Source of the DNA: an uncultured Collinsella sp.
GTDB lineage: Bacteria; Actinomycetota; Coriobacteriia; Coriobacteriales; Coriobacteriaceae
Length of the DNA stretch: 64,000 nt
Reading direction: 5' to 3'
NCBI GenBank assembly: GCA_900541745.1
Contig: UQLA01000004.1
Span: forward strand, 62,001-126,000
Shown here: positions 34,836 through 44,464 of the stretch, piece after piece
Position numbering within the stretch: position 1 is the stretch's first letter
Layout: each line of letters begins with the position of its first letter
The notes under the pieces: generated by a model
Seen by the model: only the letters and a program-made list of their open reading frames with translations
Told to the model about the DNA's origin: nothing
The model's database searches: none
Program-made: the position numbers and the translations under genes

Positions 34836-34918
34836 CTTCTTTCCTCTGCTTTCTACTTCGTAACTCATTCGATCTGTCATCATCTGTCCGTGTCTTAGCA
34901 TCTGCTTCGCTACGTCTC

Positions 34919-34938
34919 GCCCCGCTCTCTGTGGGGCT
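34919..34938 (-). repeat. Short hairpin between the two pilin genes
   Basis: GCCCC and GGGGC flank an ACAGAGAGC-type loop in the 108-base gap. It may tune expression of the distal backbone gene, but the stem is short. Confidence 0.3.
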
Positions 34939-34943
34939 GCCAG

Positions 34944-36608
34944 CTACTCTTTATGGCTGCCACCTCCCCGCTTGATCAGGAGCGCGACCACGATCAGTGC
35001 AGCTCCGGCGACCGCTGCGGCGGCCACGGCGTACATTGCCATATCGCCAGTCAAGGGCATAAAGCCTCCGGTGGTAATGCTAGGGGGTGTGCCGGTGGGC
35101 GTGTTGATGATCGACGCCTCCAGGCTGCCCGTCGACCCGTCCGCGCTGTCGGCGCGCAGGGGCGACTCGGCCGTGATGGTGAGCTTGGGCTTGGCGGCGG
35201 CCACCTGGTCGACGTCCAGGCCCTCGGCCTTGACCGTAACGGAGCGCGTGCCCTCAAAGGCGGTGTAGCCCTTGGGCGCCTTGAGCTCGCGGACCTCCAG
35301 CTTGCCCGAGTCCACGCCCGAGACGGTCACGCGACCGTCCTCGCCCGTGGTGACGGTAGCCTTGCCCTCTGCATCCCACGCGCCGTCGGCCGCTAGCGTG
35401 CGACCGCGGTCGTCGGCAATGCTCAGGACCGCCCCAGCAAGCGGCTTGTCGCCGTCGCTGCCGCGCTTGGTGAGCGCGAGATCCCAGGTGTAGACGCACG
35501 CATCGTCGCTCGGCGTGCGGGTGAAGCCGGCGTCGCCGGACTGGTCGGCAAAGGGAGAGCGCGGGTAGCGCAGGTAGACCTCGTTGGGGTTGCCCTTCGC
35601 GATGCCGTGGCTGCACGCGCTGTTGAGCGGCGCATTGTACACGACGACCACGCGGGTGCCCGCGGTAAAGGCGTCGGCCCCGCCGAGCGCGGCGATCAGG
35701 TCACCGGTGCGCACGGTGAAGGTCTTGCCGTCGACCGAGACCCTGCACTGGGCCGTGATGTCGGTCCAGCCCTTCGCGGGCTCGGTGCCGGCGCGCCCGT
35801 CCTTGCCGGCCGAGACGGCGCCGAAGCCGCCGTCCGCGCCCGCCGCCACGTACACGCGCATGCTCGCGGCGACCTTGGAGGGATCGAGCCCCGCGCTCAT
35901 GGTGTCGACGAACTGCACCGCATAGGTGTCGTATGCCGTGAGCCCCGCCGGGACCGTGGCAGAGAGGCGCCAGTACAGGTCGTCGGTGACCGTGGCGTCG
36001 GCGGCCTTTTGCCAGGCGGCGGTGCTGTCCTCCAGCACGTGCTTGGACACCTTGGGCGTCGCGGCCTTGGGCTTGACGGTGACGGCACTGCCGCCCACCA
36101 GGGCCATAATCGGCGCGGTGCCGGCCTCGTTCTGGGCGATGGCGTCGTCGTCGGCGACGATGAGCCAGTAGCCACAGGGTAGCTCGGCCGCCCTGCCCGC
36201 GTTAAGGGCCACGGACACGGCACCGGAGCTCTGGAGGGAACGAGCGAGCTGTGCGCTCAGCGCGCTCGTAAGGTGGGAATCGGCGTTGAGCCACTCGGCA
36301 GCTTCCTGCGCAGTGGTCTGGGATTTGGGCATGCCGGCGCTGTGCAACACAGGCAGCGCGGCGTCGCGGGCGGCGTCGCTTGCCCAAACGAGGTCGGTGG
36401 CGATCTTGGCGTCGTTGTCGCCGTCGACGACGTTGGCGCTAAAGATCTGGTGGGCGTCGTAGCTGCTCGCCACGGTGCCGCTCACCGTGATGGAACCGGT
36501 CAAGGTCGGCGCGGCCTGCGCAGATGCGGGGAACACAACCGCGCAGGTGCCGATCAGGAGGGCAAGCAGCGCAAACAAGATCGGGAAGGAGCAAACTTTC
36601 TTATTCAC
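34944..36608 (-). CDS. Minor pilin subunit (MPLTG sorting signal)
   Basis: The 554-residue protein has an N-terminal signal peptide (FPILFALLALLIGTCAVVF... ASAQA), domains like those of the backbone protein (PKVSKHVLED resembling a pilin motif; LEVRELKAPKGY as E-box) and a sorting signal MPLTG with membrane segment and IKRGGGSHKE tail. It is probably the basal or minor pilin anchored to the wall. GTG at 36608 is the best start: GGGAGGTGAG lies upstream and it overlaps the stop of the preceding gene by 8 bases. Only the first sorting-signal residue (M for L) is unusual. Confidence 0.82.
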   Translation of the reverse strand: MNKKVCSFPILFALLALLIGTCAVVFPASAQAAPTLTGSITVSGTVASSYDAHQIFSANVVDGDNDAKIATDLVWASDAARDAALPVLHSAGMPKSQTTAQEAAEWLNADSHLTSALSAQLARSLQSSGAVSVALNAGRAAELPCGYWLIVADDDAIAQNEAGTAPIMALVGGSAVTVKPKAATPKVSKHVLEDSTAAWQKAADATVTDDLYWRLSATVPAGLTAYDTYAVQFVDTMSAGLDPSKVAASMRVYVAAGADGGFGAVSAGKDGRAGTEPAKGWTDITAQCRVSVDGKTFTVRTGDLIAALGGADAFTAGTRVVVVYNAPLNSACSHGIAKGNPNEVYLRYPRSPFADQSGDAGFTRTPSDDACVYTWDLALTKRGSDGDKPLAGAVLSIADDRGRTLAADGAWDAEGKATVTTGEDGRVTVSGVDSGKLEVRELKAPKGYTAFEGTRSVTVKAEGLDVDQVAAAKPKLTITAESPLRADSADGSTGSLEASIINTPTGTPPSITTGGFMPLTGDMAMYAVAAAAVAGAALIVVALLIKRGGGSHKE

Positions 36609-39600
36609 GGCGCTCACCTCCCTTCGCATTCGCCTTGCGACGAATGTGCATCCAGGCTGCAGCAGCGCAAAGCACCGCCGCGCCGGCAAGGTACGTCAGA
36701 GTGACGCCCGACATACCAGAAAGGGGCAAAGAGGTTGAGTAGGTGTTGGTGAAGGTGGGGATGGACTTGGGCTTGGTAGTATCGGATCCATCGTTGTAAT
36801 CCACGGTAGTCTGCTTGCCTTCGTCGATGGCATTACCGTCAGCATCCTTGATCTGGGTGTAGGTCACCTTCGTGGCAGTGATTGTGCCATCTTTCTGATC
36901 CGTCATCGTGACGTCAAGCTTATAGACCGACTGATCGAACTTATAATGCGAGAAAATTGAACTCTCATTCTTCTCGCACACGTAGTACGTGAAGGTCTTG
37001 GAAGCGCCACGGCCCGTAGGATCACCGGCAGTGAAGGGATTCTTCGTGATATCAGAGAGCGAGTACTTAATCCCCTCGCCAGACGCATTTAAGAACGAAA
37101 GCGTCTGGGACTTGTCGCCATCGACCCGAGTCTTAACCGTCTTAGCGTCCGCGAAGTCCGGGTTATCCGCAAACTCGAGCGTAAACTCCTTCATCTCGCC
37201 ACCCTTAACGACCTTGGTCGCCTTAGGAGTCCAAGAGCCGATGGAGGTGTACGGAGTGTACTCGTTGGTGAAAGTCGTTGAGCTATCTTTGCAGGCAATT
37301 GGATAATAGTCATCGCTCTTCTGCAAGTTGTTCCATGATTTTGTGACACTCCACACCCCAGATGACTTGTCGAGTTCATGCTTGGTCACATTGACTTTTT
37401 CAATCGTGTAGTTATGGATGTTGAGAGGTATCTGTTCGTTCGGGCTTTCCTTTTTCGGAACAGTCATGAGCTCAGTCGGGTTGTCCTTGACAGTCACCTC
37501 AATCTCGTACACGGCAGTGTCGTATGTGATACCGGAAACCTCTCCGGCATTTTCGGCTAGGTAATATGTAATCGTGCCAGTCGTACCGTTCGCTGTGAAC
37601 TGCTCACCAAGGTCAAACTTGATGATGCCACTTGCATCATTACTCGCAGTTCCAACCTCGGTGCAAGCGTCAGGATTGAATACCCCGCGAGCGATAGGAT
37701 CGCCCGAATCCTTGCGGTAGACCGTAAAGGTGAAATCCCCAGCCTTAAGCTCACGGCCGGCCAACTGCTTGGTCGCCTTCAGCTTAAGGCTCGGGTAGAC
37801 GTACGTATCCGCAGGCACGCCTAGGTACAAGTCGCCATTCGACATGATGCCGCCACCATGGTCCCAGGAATAGTTGCCCGTGATGAAAGTTCTGGCTGCT
37901 TTCTGCGCATTATTCGCTTCATTACTTCCAGCTGTGACACCCGAAGTCAGACCGACGCTCCGATAAATCTTCACGCCGCCATTGGCAGGGATAGTGATAG
38001 CCTCACTGAGTTCTTTGCTTCCAGAATACCCGGCGTCTCCGTCGCCGAGCATCTTACCGATTACTGCCGCAAGCGGTTCCTGATGGCCAGCCTTTGCCGC
38101 AAGGAAGAAATCGGCATGACCGCTCGTGCGAAACACCTCCGATTTGTATGCATCTTTATCTTGATTCTTACCACTACCACCACCTGAAAGATGGGGTTTA
38201 GCTTCATTGCCGGTATTGTTCTGTGAGTTGTAAGCATATTTATAATCGCTTTTAAAACGATCTTCGCCATCATACTGATCGCCGGCAGACGAATTGCCAA
38301 AGATTGCCGTGCCCTCAGTGTTCGTTACCAACGTCTTGCCCGTAGGGCAGACTGCAACGCCGCCGCCGTAGCCGCCAGCTGTATTGGCGCTAATGTACGA
38401 GTTATATATGAATAGCCTACCAGCAGTATATTCCTTGCCTTGGTTTGAGTTTCCCTGAACAAAGATGCCGCCGCCACCCCAGTCAAAGCGAGACATGCAG
38501 TGATTGTTAGTGATATAGACTTTATTGTCTTCAGTGCCGTTAATCATCGCGTCAACCATCTGGCCCACTCGGACGCCGGCACCTTCAGATCGGTAGCTCA
38601 CGTTAGAGGCAATAATTCCTCCCGTGATATTCAGCCACGCCATTCCTGAGCGAGACGTTTGGCCATTCCGTTCGACATCGGTAACGTAAACGCCGCCGCC
38701 GGCTTCCTCGGAGTAGTTGCCGGTAATCTGACCATCGGAAATAGTGACTTTCGCTCCATAATTGGCAGCAAGCCCAGCGCCGCCATGGTCACCGTTGCCA
38801 TCCTTGTCGCAGAATTTAGCCATTCTATTATTCGTGATATAGCCACCAGAAACGGTCACGATGCCGCCCTTGGCCATAATGCCGCCACCGAGTCCCACGT
38901 TGAGTGTGCTATTACCGGAGATTACGCCATTAGTTATGGTGACCTCGGAATAATGGGCATACACACCACCGCCACTATAAGCGCTGTTGCCGGCAATGAC
39001 GCCGCCAGTCAGATTAAGGGTCGAGGCGCCGCCTTTCTCGTTGGATACCATAATGCCCGCGCCGGCACCCGAGCCGGAAGCGCCGCAAACGTATCCGCCG
39101 CTCATGTTGACAGTAGAGCCGTTCTCGGCATAGATGAGGTTGCCGATTTGGCCATCTTTCTTTTGCGTGAGCACGCCGCTTTCAAGATTAAAGTGACCGC
39201 CATTAAAAAGGTTGACGAGCCTTAACCCAGCAGCTTTGGTATCGCTGCAAGCCACAATGGCACCCTTGATACCAGCCTCATACGCTTTAAGAGTTTCGTT
39301 TGTAACGGTTCCGCTTGCGACCGATTCGGTCACGTAATAGGTAAGCTTGGTCGGGATGTTAGAATCGCCGTACTCCATTGAAGCGAGATTGCCATATTTG
39401 TTTTCTTGATTAGCCGGGATCTCTTTTGCGGCAGCTTGCTGGCCGTCCTTGACGGTCAGCGTCGCACCGCCGGTGATATTGAACAGAGGCTGATTTGAAC
39501 TCGTATGCTTAATCTTATGACCGTTTAGATCCAGCGTGATTTTACTGCCGTCCTTGCTAAGCGTGATTGTCTCGCCGGTCTCGACATCATTCATAAGCTT

Positions 39601-40053
39601 GAAGCTAGCAACACCGCTTGCATTCGCCAACTTGGTTTTTAAATCGTCAACGTTTTTTATCTCGTCGGGCGCCGCTTCGGTTTGCTCGCCTTCCGTGGCC
39701 GCCATCACAGCGTTGCCATCTGCCGGCTCGTTATCCTCGACCTGCAGCTTACCCTCAGGTTGATCCCCAGACTGACCCTGCTCAACACCATTTGAGGGGT
39801 CGTCCTTGCCACCTTCGATAGCGCCACTATTCTGGTTTTCGCCATTTACGTTGGTACCGTCTACACCAGTCGCCCCGTCCGCGTCGGACTCCTCGGTAGA
39901 AACCGTCTGGGCATCGTTGGCAATGGCCTGCGAGATCGGAGGCATGACGAGCGACAGTACCAAGCTCAAAACGGAGGCTCCGCACAAAACGCCTGCTAGC
40001 ACACGATGCATCGCTTTATTGCTCTGCTTAGATTTGTCTGAATTTGCTTTCAT
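36601..40053 (-). CDS. Tip pilin/adhesin with beta-helix and LPLSG signal
   Basis: The 1150-residue secreted protein has a signal peptide (ending near QAIA), an acidic low-complexity stretch (50-130), then a right-handed beta-helix region (about 150-720) built of repeats such as VTISDGQITGNYSEEAGGGVYV, here given only by the recurring NxSxxxGGGV pattern. The C-terminal third carries Spy0128/FctA-like pilin domains (DFTFTVYRKDSG; EFTLEFADNP) and a sorting signal LPLSG with membrane segment and basic tail. It is the first gene of the pilin operon and most likely the adhesive tip. GGGGAGGAG precedes the ATG. Codon use is less GC-rich in the beta-helix than in the flanking pilins, which suggests the module was exchanged. 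Confidence 0.82.
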   Translation of the reverse strand: MKANSDKSKQSNKAMHRVLAGVLCGASVLSLVLSLVMPPISQAIANDAQTVSTEESDADGATGVDGTNVNGENQNSGAIEGGKDDPSNGVEQGQSGDQPEGKLQVEDNEPADGNAVMAATEGEQTEAAPDEIKNVDDLKTKLANASGVASFKLMNDVETGETITLSKDGSKITLDLNGHKIKHTSSNQPLFNITGGATLTVKDGQQAAAKEIPANQENKYGNLASMEYGDSNIPTKLTYYVTESVASGTVTNETLKAYEAGIKGAIVACSDTKAAGLRLVNLFNGGHFNLESGVLTQKKDGQIGNLIYAENGSTVNMSGGYVCGASGSGAGAGIMVSNEKGGASTLNLTGGVIAGNSAYSGGGVYAHYSEVTITNGVISGNSTLNVGLGGGIMAKGGIVTVSGGYITNNRMAKFCDKDGNGDHGGAGLAANYGAKVTISDGQITGNYSEEAGGGVYVTDVERNGQTSRSGMAWLNITGGIIASNVSYRSEGAGVRVGQMVDAMINGTEDNKVYITNNHCMSRFDWGGGGIFVQGNSNQGKEYTAGRLFIYNSYISANTAGGYGGGVAVCPTGKTLVTNTEGTAIFGNSSAGDQYDGEDRFKSDYKYAYNSQNNTGNEAKPHLSGGGSGKNQDKDAYKSEVFRTSGHADFFLAAKAGHQEPLAAVIGKMLGDGDAGYSGSKELSEAITIPANGGVKIYRSVGLTSGVTAGSNEANNAQKAARTFITGNYSWDHGGGIMSNGDLYLGVPADTYVYPSLKLKATKQLAGRELKAGDFTFTVYRKDSGDPIARGVFNPDACTEVGTASNDASGIIKFDLGEQFTANGTTGTITYYLAENAGEVSGITYDTAVYEIEVTVKDNPTELMTVPKKESPNEQIPLNIHNYTIEKVNVTKHELDKSSGVWSVTKSWNNLQKSDDYYPIACKDSSTTFTNEYTPYTSIGSWTPKATKVVKGGEMKEFTLEFADNPDFADAKTVKTRVDGDKSQTLSFLNASGEGIKYSLSDITKNPFTAGDPTGRGASKTFTYYVCEKNESSIFSHYKFDQSVYKLDVTMTDQKDGTITATKVTYTQIKDADGNAIDEGKQTTVDYNDGSDTTKPKSIPTFTNTYSTSLPLSGMSGVTLTYLAGAAVLCAAAAWMHIRRKANAKGGERRE

Positions 40054-40108
40054 CGATGTCTCCTCCCCAAGAGACCGCGATCTTGCTCTTTCACTATCAA
40101 ACGTATCT

Positions 40109-40127
40109 GCGCAATCTGTAATTGCGC
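40109..40127 (-). promoter_or_regulatory. Palindrome upstream of the pilin operon
   Basis: GCGCAAT-CTGTA-ATTGCGC lies about 56 bases before the adhesin start, in an AT-rich leader. It may be an operator or a leader hairpin. The stretch 40140-40330 is very AT-rich and holds no gene I can support. Confidence 0.4.
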
Positions 40128-40339
40128 ACGTTTAATGTTCAAATTTTAACGATTGTTTAGACATCTGAGCAACAAAACCGACATTTTTGTAGCGGATTCT
40201 CAATTCTCTTGAAATTTGCTCAGATTTACCTTCGTTTATTCGCTATCTATTTTTTGTTTCTACTGGTAATTTAGTTGCACATCATTTTTTAATGGCGTTA
40301 GATTTTTTGCACAAATTTTTGCTCAATAGCAAACATCCC

Positions 40340-40366
40340 GCTCACGGTCGAAAATCGACCGTGAGC
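40340..40366. repeat. Hairpin in the gap downstream of the HAD gene
   Basis: GCTCACGGTCGA and TCGACCGTGAGC pair across three bases. There is no T-run. The stretch 40367-40510 has no supported gene. Confidence 0.6.
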
Positions 40367-40510
40367 AGTAGGTCATCAACCGGAAGGAATATCCTACCAA
40401 ACTGATGAGAATATCTTTAACCCATCGGCGGTTAGAAGCGTAATGCTCAGACAACCATATTTGAATTTGCGCGCAGATTTTCGGTATCAATTCGCCCAAA
40501 TCGCCTGAGG

Positions 40511-40542
40511 CCACCACAAAGGCGCCTGTCCCCATTGTGGTG
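40511..40542 (-). terminator. Family A palindrome, copy A2, after the HAD gene
   Basis: CCACCACAAAGG-CGCCTGT-CCCCATTGTGGTG, with CTGAGG/CCTCAG extending the stem. It starts about 15 bases past the HAD stop codon. Confidence 0.7.
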
Positions 40543-40556
40543 ATTCTGCCTCAGCG

Positions 40557-41378
40557 CTACAGCAGATGTTCCTCGATAAAGATCGCGATGCCGTCTTTGT
40601 CGTTGCTCGCGGTTACAAAGTCGGCGGCGGCACGGGTGGCGTCGCTGCCATTTGCCATGGCCACGCCCACGCCGGCGTCAGCCACCATGCGGGTGTCGTT
40701 ATCGGCATCGCCAAACACACAGATGTCCTGGAGCTCCATGTCGTTGAGCTCCGCCACGCGCACAAGGCCGCGCGTCTTGGACACGCGCGGATCCATGAAC
40801 TCGTAGAGCCGCTGCGTGGTTTGCAGAGCCGCCGCCTTAACGGTGTCGTCGGCAAACGTCGACGCCCGCTCGATGACCTGCGGCATTACCTCGGGTGCCA
40901 TGGTAAACATCACCTTGGGCTGCGGCTCACGCAAAAACTCGGCAAAATCGACCACCTGGTAGGGCACGCCGTCGACGCGCGACAGGTGCTCGATGCACGC
41001 GTTGCTCTCGGGCACGTAGAGCACGCCGTCTCGGGGGCAGACGGGCGTTGCCGGCAGGCCTGCCATGTGCTCGCAGATGCGCGCGATGGTCTCGCCCGGC
41101 AGCGGGTAGCTCAGCTCGTTGATGCCGTGCGCACGGTCGATGACCTCGGCGCCACCGCAGCCCACCAGCACGTCTACCAGGCCGTCAATACCCCAGAGCC
41201 CAAACATGGCCTCGGTCGCCTGGGCGTCGCGCCCGGTGCACAGACCAAACAGCACGCCGCGCTCACGCAGGGCACGGATCGCCGCCACGGTGCGCGGGGA
41301 CACCGTGTGCTGGCTCGTGAGCAACGTTCCGTCAAGATCGCAGAGCACGGCTTTGATGTGGCTGAAGGTGGTGTCCAT
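40557..41378 (-). CDS. Cof-type HAD family phosphatase
   Basis: The 273-residue protein is a C2B-capped HAD hydrolase of the Cof/YbdK-like branch. Motif I CDLDGTLL (Asp 14, Asp 16), motif II region LCTGRD and motif IV FGDADNDTRMV are present. Such enzymes dephosphorylate sugar phosphates or cofactors; the exact substrate is unknown. The start at 41378 has AAAGGCC before it. The frame runs further upstream through repeat A3/B2, which is not coding. Single-gene transcript ending at copy A2. Confidence 0.88.
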   Translation of the reverse strand: MDTTFSHIKAVLCDLDGTLLTSQHTVSPRTVAAIRALRERGVLFGLCTGRDAQATEAMFGLWGIDGLVDVLVGCGGAEVIDRAHGINELSYPLPGETIARICEHMAGLPATPVCPRDGVLYVPESNACIEHLSRVDGVPYQVVDFAEFLREPQPKVMFTMAPEVMPQVIERASTFADDTVKAAALQTTQRLYEFMDPRVSKTRGLVRVAELNDMELQDICVFGDADNDTRMVADAGVGVAMANGSDATRAAADFVTASNDKDGIAIFIEEHLL

Positions 41379-41476
41379 GGGAGGCCTTTCTGGGTTGTGC
41401 GGGGGGGATGCTGAATGTGGCCGGAAATGGTGCACATGGTATACCAAGGCGCAGGCGCGGCCCGTCAAAGCAAAAA

Positions 41477-41509
41477 CCACCACAAAGGTGCCTGGCCCCT
41501 TTGTGGTGG
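41477..41509 (-). terminator. Family A palindrome, copy A3, after the MFS gene
   Basis: CCACCACAAAGG-TGCCTGG-CCCCTTTGTGGTGG, preceded on the plus strand by AAAAA (a T-run on the transcribed strand). About 40 bp are identical to copy A4. It is paired with B2 between the MFS and HAD genes. Confidence 0.75.
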
Positions 41510-41541
41510 CCGGACCCGCAGGATGGCCTGGCTCGGGACGC

Positions 41542-41606
41542 AAACCATCACAACATTCGACGTGATTCAGCAAAATCGCGATTTTCATCGAATGTTGTGA
41601 TGGTTT
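41542..41606 (-). repeat. Family B palindrome, copy B2
   Basis: AAACCATCACAACATTCGA and its complement enclose a 27-base centre. Its end touches the MFS stop codon, so the hairpin forms directly after translation ends. Confidence 0.75.
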
Positions 41607-42892
41607 TACTGCCTTGCGGCACGATCAAAATGCCGGTGTCCAAACAGCAGCAACGCCACGGGAACCGCCGTCACGACCATACCCGCCCCGATGAGCGTCT
41701 GCTGCACACCAAACGTCGCCGCCAGCCAGGGGGCAATCGCCAGCGGGGCCACGCCGGCGAACATGTTGCCAAAGCCCATGACCGAGTTCACGCGACCGAG
41801 CTGCTCGAGCGGGGCCGTCGTTTGCACGATCGTGTTGTGGAGCGGGTTGACGATGCCCCAAGCTATGCCCAGTACAATCTGGCCGACGAGGGCTACACCC
41901 ACGTACGGTGTTCCCACATAGAGCAAACTTCCCAGGCCCACGAATATGAGTGCAACGAGCAGCGTTTTGAGGCTGACCAGGTGCGGTGGCAAGCGGAGCG
42001 CGACCACGGCGCCCAGTACCGCACCCACACCGCTGGCCGACGAGAGCCAGCCCATCCATTCGACACCGACGTGTAGGACATCGCGGTAGAAGAACGATTC
42101 CAGCGGGTCGAAGGCGCCATAGCCAAAGTTCGAAAGGAAGATGATGGAGAACAGCAGGGCGAGGACGCTGTTGGTAAAGACCGTCTTGATGCTGGTCGCG
42201 AAGGTAGCGCGGGAAGATGTGTTGGGGTCGAGGCTTTGGCTGGCCTTATCCGATGTGATGTCGCCGATCGCGGGTTTGCCTTCGTGTGTGGCGGCCTGAC
42301 CTGCACTTTGCCTAAAGCCCCAACCGGCAATGAGCGCCAATGCGGTAAAGAGCATCATGAGCACGAACACCGCGCGTGACGATGTAGCCGCCGCGACAAA
42401 GCCGCCCAGCGTGGGACCAACGATGATGCTCACGTTTGAAAACATGGCGATGGCGGAGTTGATGTCTTTGAGCTCGACAGGATCGTCGGTGAGGTAGGCT
42501 GGATAAGATGTGGCGATGGGCTGGGCAAACCCCATCACGAAGCCCAGGAGCACCGCGCCGAGCAGGACGATGCCGGTCGCGCTGCCAAAAACGAGGATCG
42601 CCGTGCCGGTTGCCAGCGTGCTGATGATGCTCAGCAAGAAATGGCGGCGTGGGCCCAAAGCGTCGAGCGCCGCGCCGCCCGCAAAGGACCCCAGGATCAC
42701 GAAAACGTTCATAAACAGGACGGCCAGCGATGTCGCCACGACCGAGGCATCGTCTGCATAGGTGAGCGTTCCGATGACGCCGATAAAGTAGCTGGTCTGA
42801 TAACCGGTGTAGATGAGAAAGCGCATCGCCACCAGGCGCTTGGCCTGCACGGACAGCGATGATTGAGGCTTTGAGAAAAGAGAGGCGAGCAT
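41606..42892 (-). CDS. MFS transporter
   Basis: The 428-residue protein has about 12 hydrophobic segments and the motif A-like loop ALDALGPRRH between segments 2 and 3, with a long central loop (about 200-240). It resembles drug-efflux MFS members such as the enterobactin-exporter-like branch; the substrate is unknown. AAGGAG five bases before the ATG at 42892 (MLASLFSK) sets the start; Met codons upstream lack a ribosome site. Families A and B lie at its 3' end. Confidence 0.85.
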   Translation of the reverse strand: MLASLFSKPQSSLSVQAKRLVAMRFLIYTGYQTSYFIGVIGTLTYADDASVVATSLAVLFMNVFVILGSFAGGAALDALGPRRHFLLSIISTLATGTAILVFGSATGIVLLGAVLLGFVMGFAQPIATSYPAYLTDDPVELKDINSAIAMFSNVSIIVGPTLGGFVAAATSSRAVFVLMMLFTALALIAGWGFRQSAGQAATHEGKPAIGDITSDKASQSLDPNTSSRATFATSIKTVFTNSVLALLFSIIFLSNFGYGAFDPLESFFYRDVLHVGVEWMGWLSSASGVGAVLGAVVALRLPPHLVSLKTLLVALIFVGLGSLLYVGTPYVGVALVGQIVLGIAWGIVNPLHNTIVQTTAPLEQLGRVNSVMGFGNMFAGVAPLAIAPWLAATFGVQQTLIGAGMVVTAVPVALLLFGHRHFDRAARQ

Positions 42893-43066
42893 GGAGACTC
42901 CTTGTTTCATACGAATGCGGACGGCGGGCATTCGCCACCGTCTGTCAAATCAATCTATCCGCATGAAACATTAAGGACGCATCAAGCCCCTTCTCTCCGT
43001 TTTTCGCCCATCATGAACTACTTGGTAGATTGTAAGGCATGTCCCACACATCTACTAAAGCAAAAA

Positions 43067-43099
43067 CCACCACAAAGGTGCCTGGCCCCTTTGTGGTGG
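43067..43099 (-). terminator. Family A palindrome, copy A4, after moaC-mobB
   Basis: CCACCACAAAGG-TGCCTGG-CCCCTTTGTGGTGG with AAAAA on its low-coordinate side (T-run on the transcribed strand). It lies 57 bases past the MoaC-MobB stop. Confidence 0.75.
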
Positions 43100-43155
43100 A
43101 AATGACGCTTGCCCAGATAAAACCTGCCAAATTAACCTGTCTTTTTTGGCTGGTT

Positions 43156-44460
43156 TTAGGCCAGATAATCTTGAATAAGGTCGCAGATGGCTCGGGCGTC
43201 GTTGATGTTGATGACTCGGGTTGCAAAGCCGGCGTCGAAGGCCTGACGCGCCAGGGCCTCGTTGCAGGCAAGGGCCAGCGTGTGACCGTCGACCAGGTCG
43301 AGCGAGCTCTTGCCGCGCAGACGGTCGACACCGGAGCGCGCGACGACGATGTTGTCGAAGCCCTCGGTCTTGTAGCCCTCGATGATCACCACGTCGACAT
43401 CGTTGTAGCGCGACAGCAGCTCGCGCGCAGGCATCTCGTCCTCCTCGCGCGTGTTAGCGTACTCCGCCCAGCGCGTGGCGCAGATGAGTCCCACGTGCTT
43501 GGATCCGGCCTGGTGATGGCGCCAGGTGTCCTTAGCGGGCACATCGATATCAAAGCCGTGGTGCCCGTGATGCTTGAGAGAACCCACGCGCAGGCCGCGG
43601 CGGGTGAGCTCGGCAATAACCTTCTCGACGAGCGTGGTCTTGCCCGAGTTTTGGTAGCCGATAAACGCGATCGCGGGGACGGCCGGTGCCGGAGCTGCGG
43701 GCGCGACGGTGGCAGGTGCGCTTGCGGGCGCGGCACCGTCAGCGGCCACAGCTTCGACAGCAGCAGCCTGGCGCTCGGCGTGATCCCACACGCCCGAACG
43801 GCCACCTTCCTTGTGCAGCAGGCGTACGTCGACGATCTCCATGCCGCGATCGACGGCCTTGCACATGTCGTAGATGGTCAGACACGCGGCACTCGCGCCG
43901 GTCAACGCCTCCATCTCGATACCCGTCTTGCCCGTCACGCCCGCCGTGACCAGTACGTGAAAGCCAACCTGCCCGTCCGCGCGCGCCGGCGACCAGCCCT
44001 CGGGCACGTCCTCGGCCGGCGTCCCCGCCGGAGCGATGGGCTCGATATCGCACTTACTCTTGGTAATGAGCAACGGATGGCACATGGGGATGATGTCACT
44101 CGTGCGCTTGATGGCCATAATGCCCGCCACGCGCGCGCAGGCAAGCACGTCACCCTTCTTGGCGCGGTCCTGCAGCACCATAGCCTGCGTCTCAGGGTGC
44201 ATGAGGATGGTGCCTTCGGCGATGGCAATGCGATGGGTCTCGGCTTTGTCGGACACGTCGACCATGCGCACCTCGCCCTTGGCGTCCACGTGCGTCAGCT
44301 CGTCGCGACGGGCGTCGCGGGCGGGCTCGGCGACAGCGCTGGCAGTCGGCTGCGCGGACGCGTCGGCGTTGCCAGCATTCGCCGCGGCTGAGGCTTTGTG
44401 GGCAGACATCGCGCCCCTGCGAGCGGCCTTGGTGGCATCGGCGTACCTGCTCTTGGCCAT
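43156..44460 (-). CDS. MoaC-MobB fusion protein (molybdenum cofactor synthesis)
   Basis: The first half (about 55-215) is MoaC, cyclic pyranopterin monophosphate synthase: THVDAKGEVRMVDVSDK, IPMCHPLLITK and TGKTGIEMEALTGA are all recognisable. The second half (about 255-434) is MobB, a P-loop protein that assists guanylation of molybdopterin: FIGYQNSGKTTLVEK, then DVVIIEGYK. A Pro/Ala linker joins them. The start at 44460 follows GGAGG. It is 4 bases after moaA on the same strand. The fusion links an early and a late step of one pathway in a single chain. Confidence 0.92.
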   Translation of the reverse strand: MAKSRYADATKAARRGAMSAHKASAAANAGNADASAQPTASAVAEPARDARRDELTHVDAKGEVRMVDVSDKAETHRIAIAEGTILMHPETQAMVLQDRAKKGDVLACARVAGIMAIKRTSDIIPMCHPLLITKSKCDIEPIAPAGTPAEDVPEGWSPARADGQVGFHVLVTAGVTGKTGIEMEALTGASAACLTIYDMCKAVDRGMEIVDVRLLHKEGGRSGVWDHAERQAAAVEAVAADGAAPASAPATVAPAAPAPAVPAIAFIGYQNSGKTTLVEKVIAELTRRGLRVGSLKHHGHHGFDIDVPAKDTWRHHQAGSKHVGLICATRWAEYANTREEDEMPARELLSRYNDVDVVIIEGYKTEGFDNIVVARSGVDRLRGKSSLDLVDGHTLALACNEALARQAFDAGFATRVININDARAICDLIQDYLA

Positions 44461-44464
44461 ATGA

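Noticed and set aside
32817..34898. Long plus-strand frame opposite the major pilin
   Set aside because: Antisense to a gene with signal peptide, pilin motif and sorting signal.
40323..40535. 70-codon minus-strand frame before the HAD terminator
   Set aside because: Its start lies inside family A copy A2, there is no ribosome site, and it is in a hairpin-rich gap.
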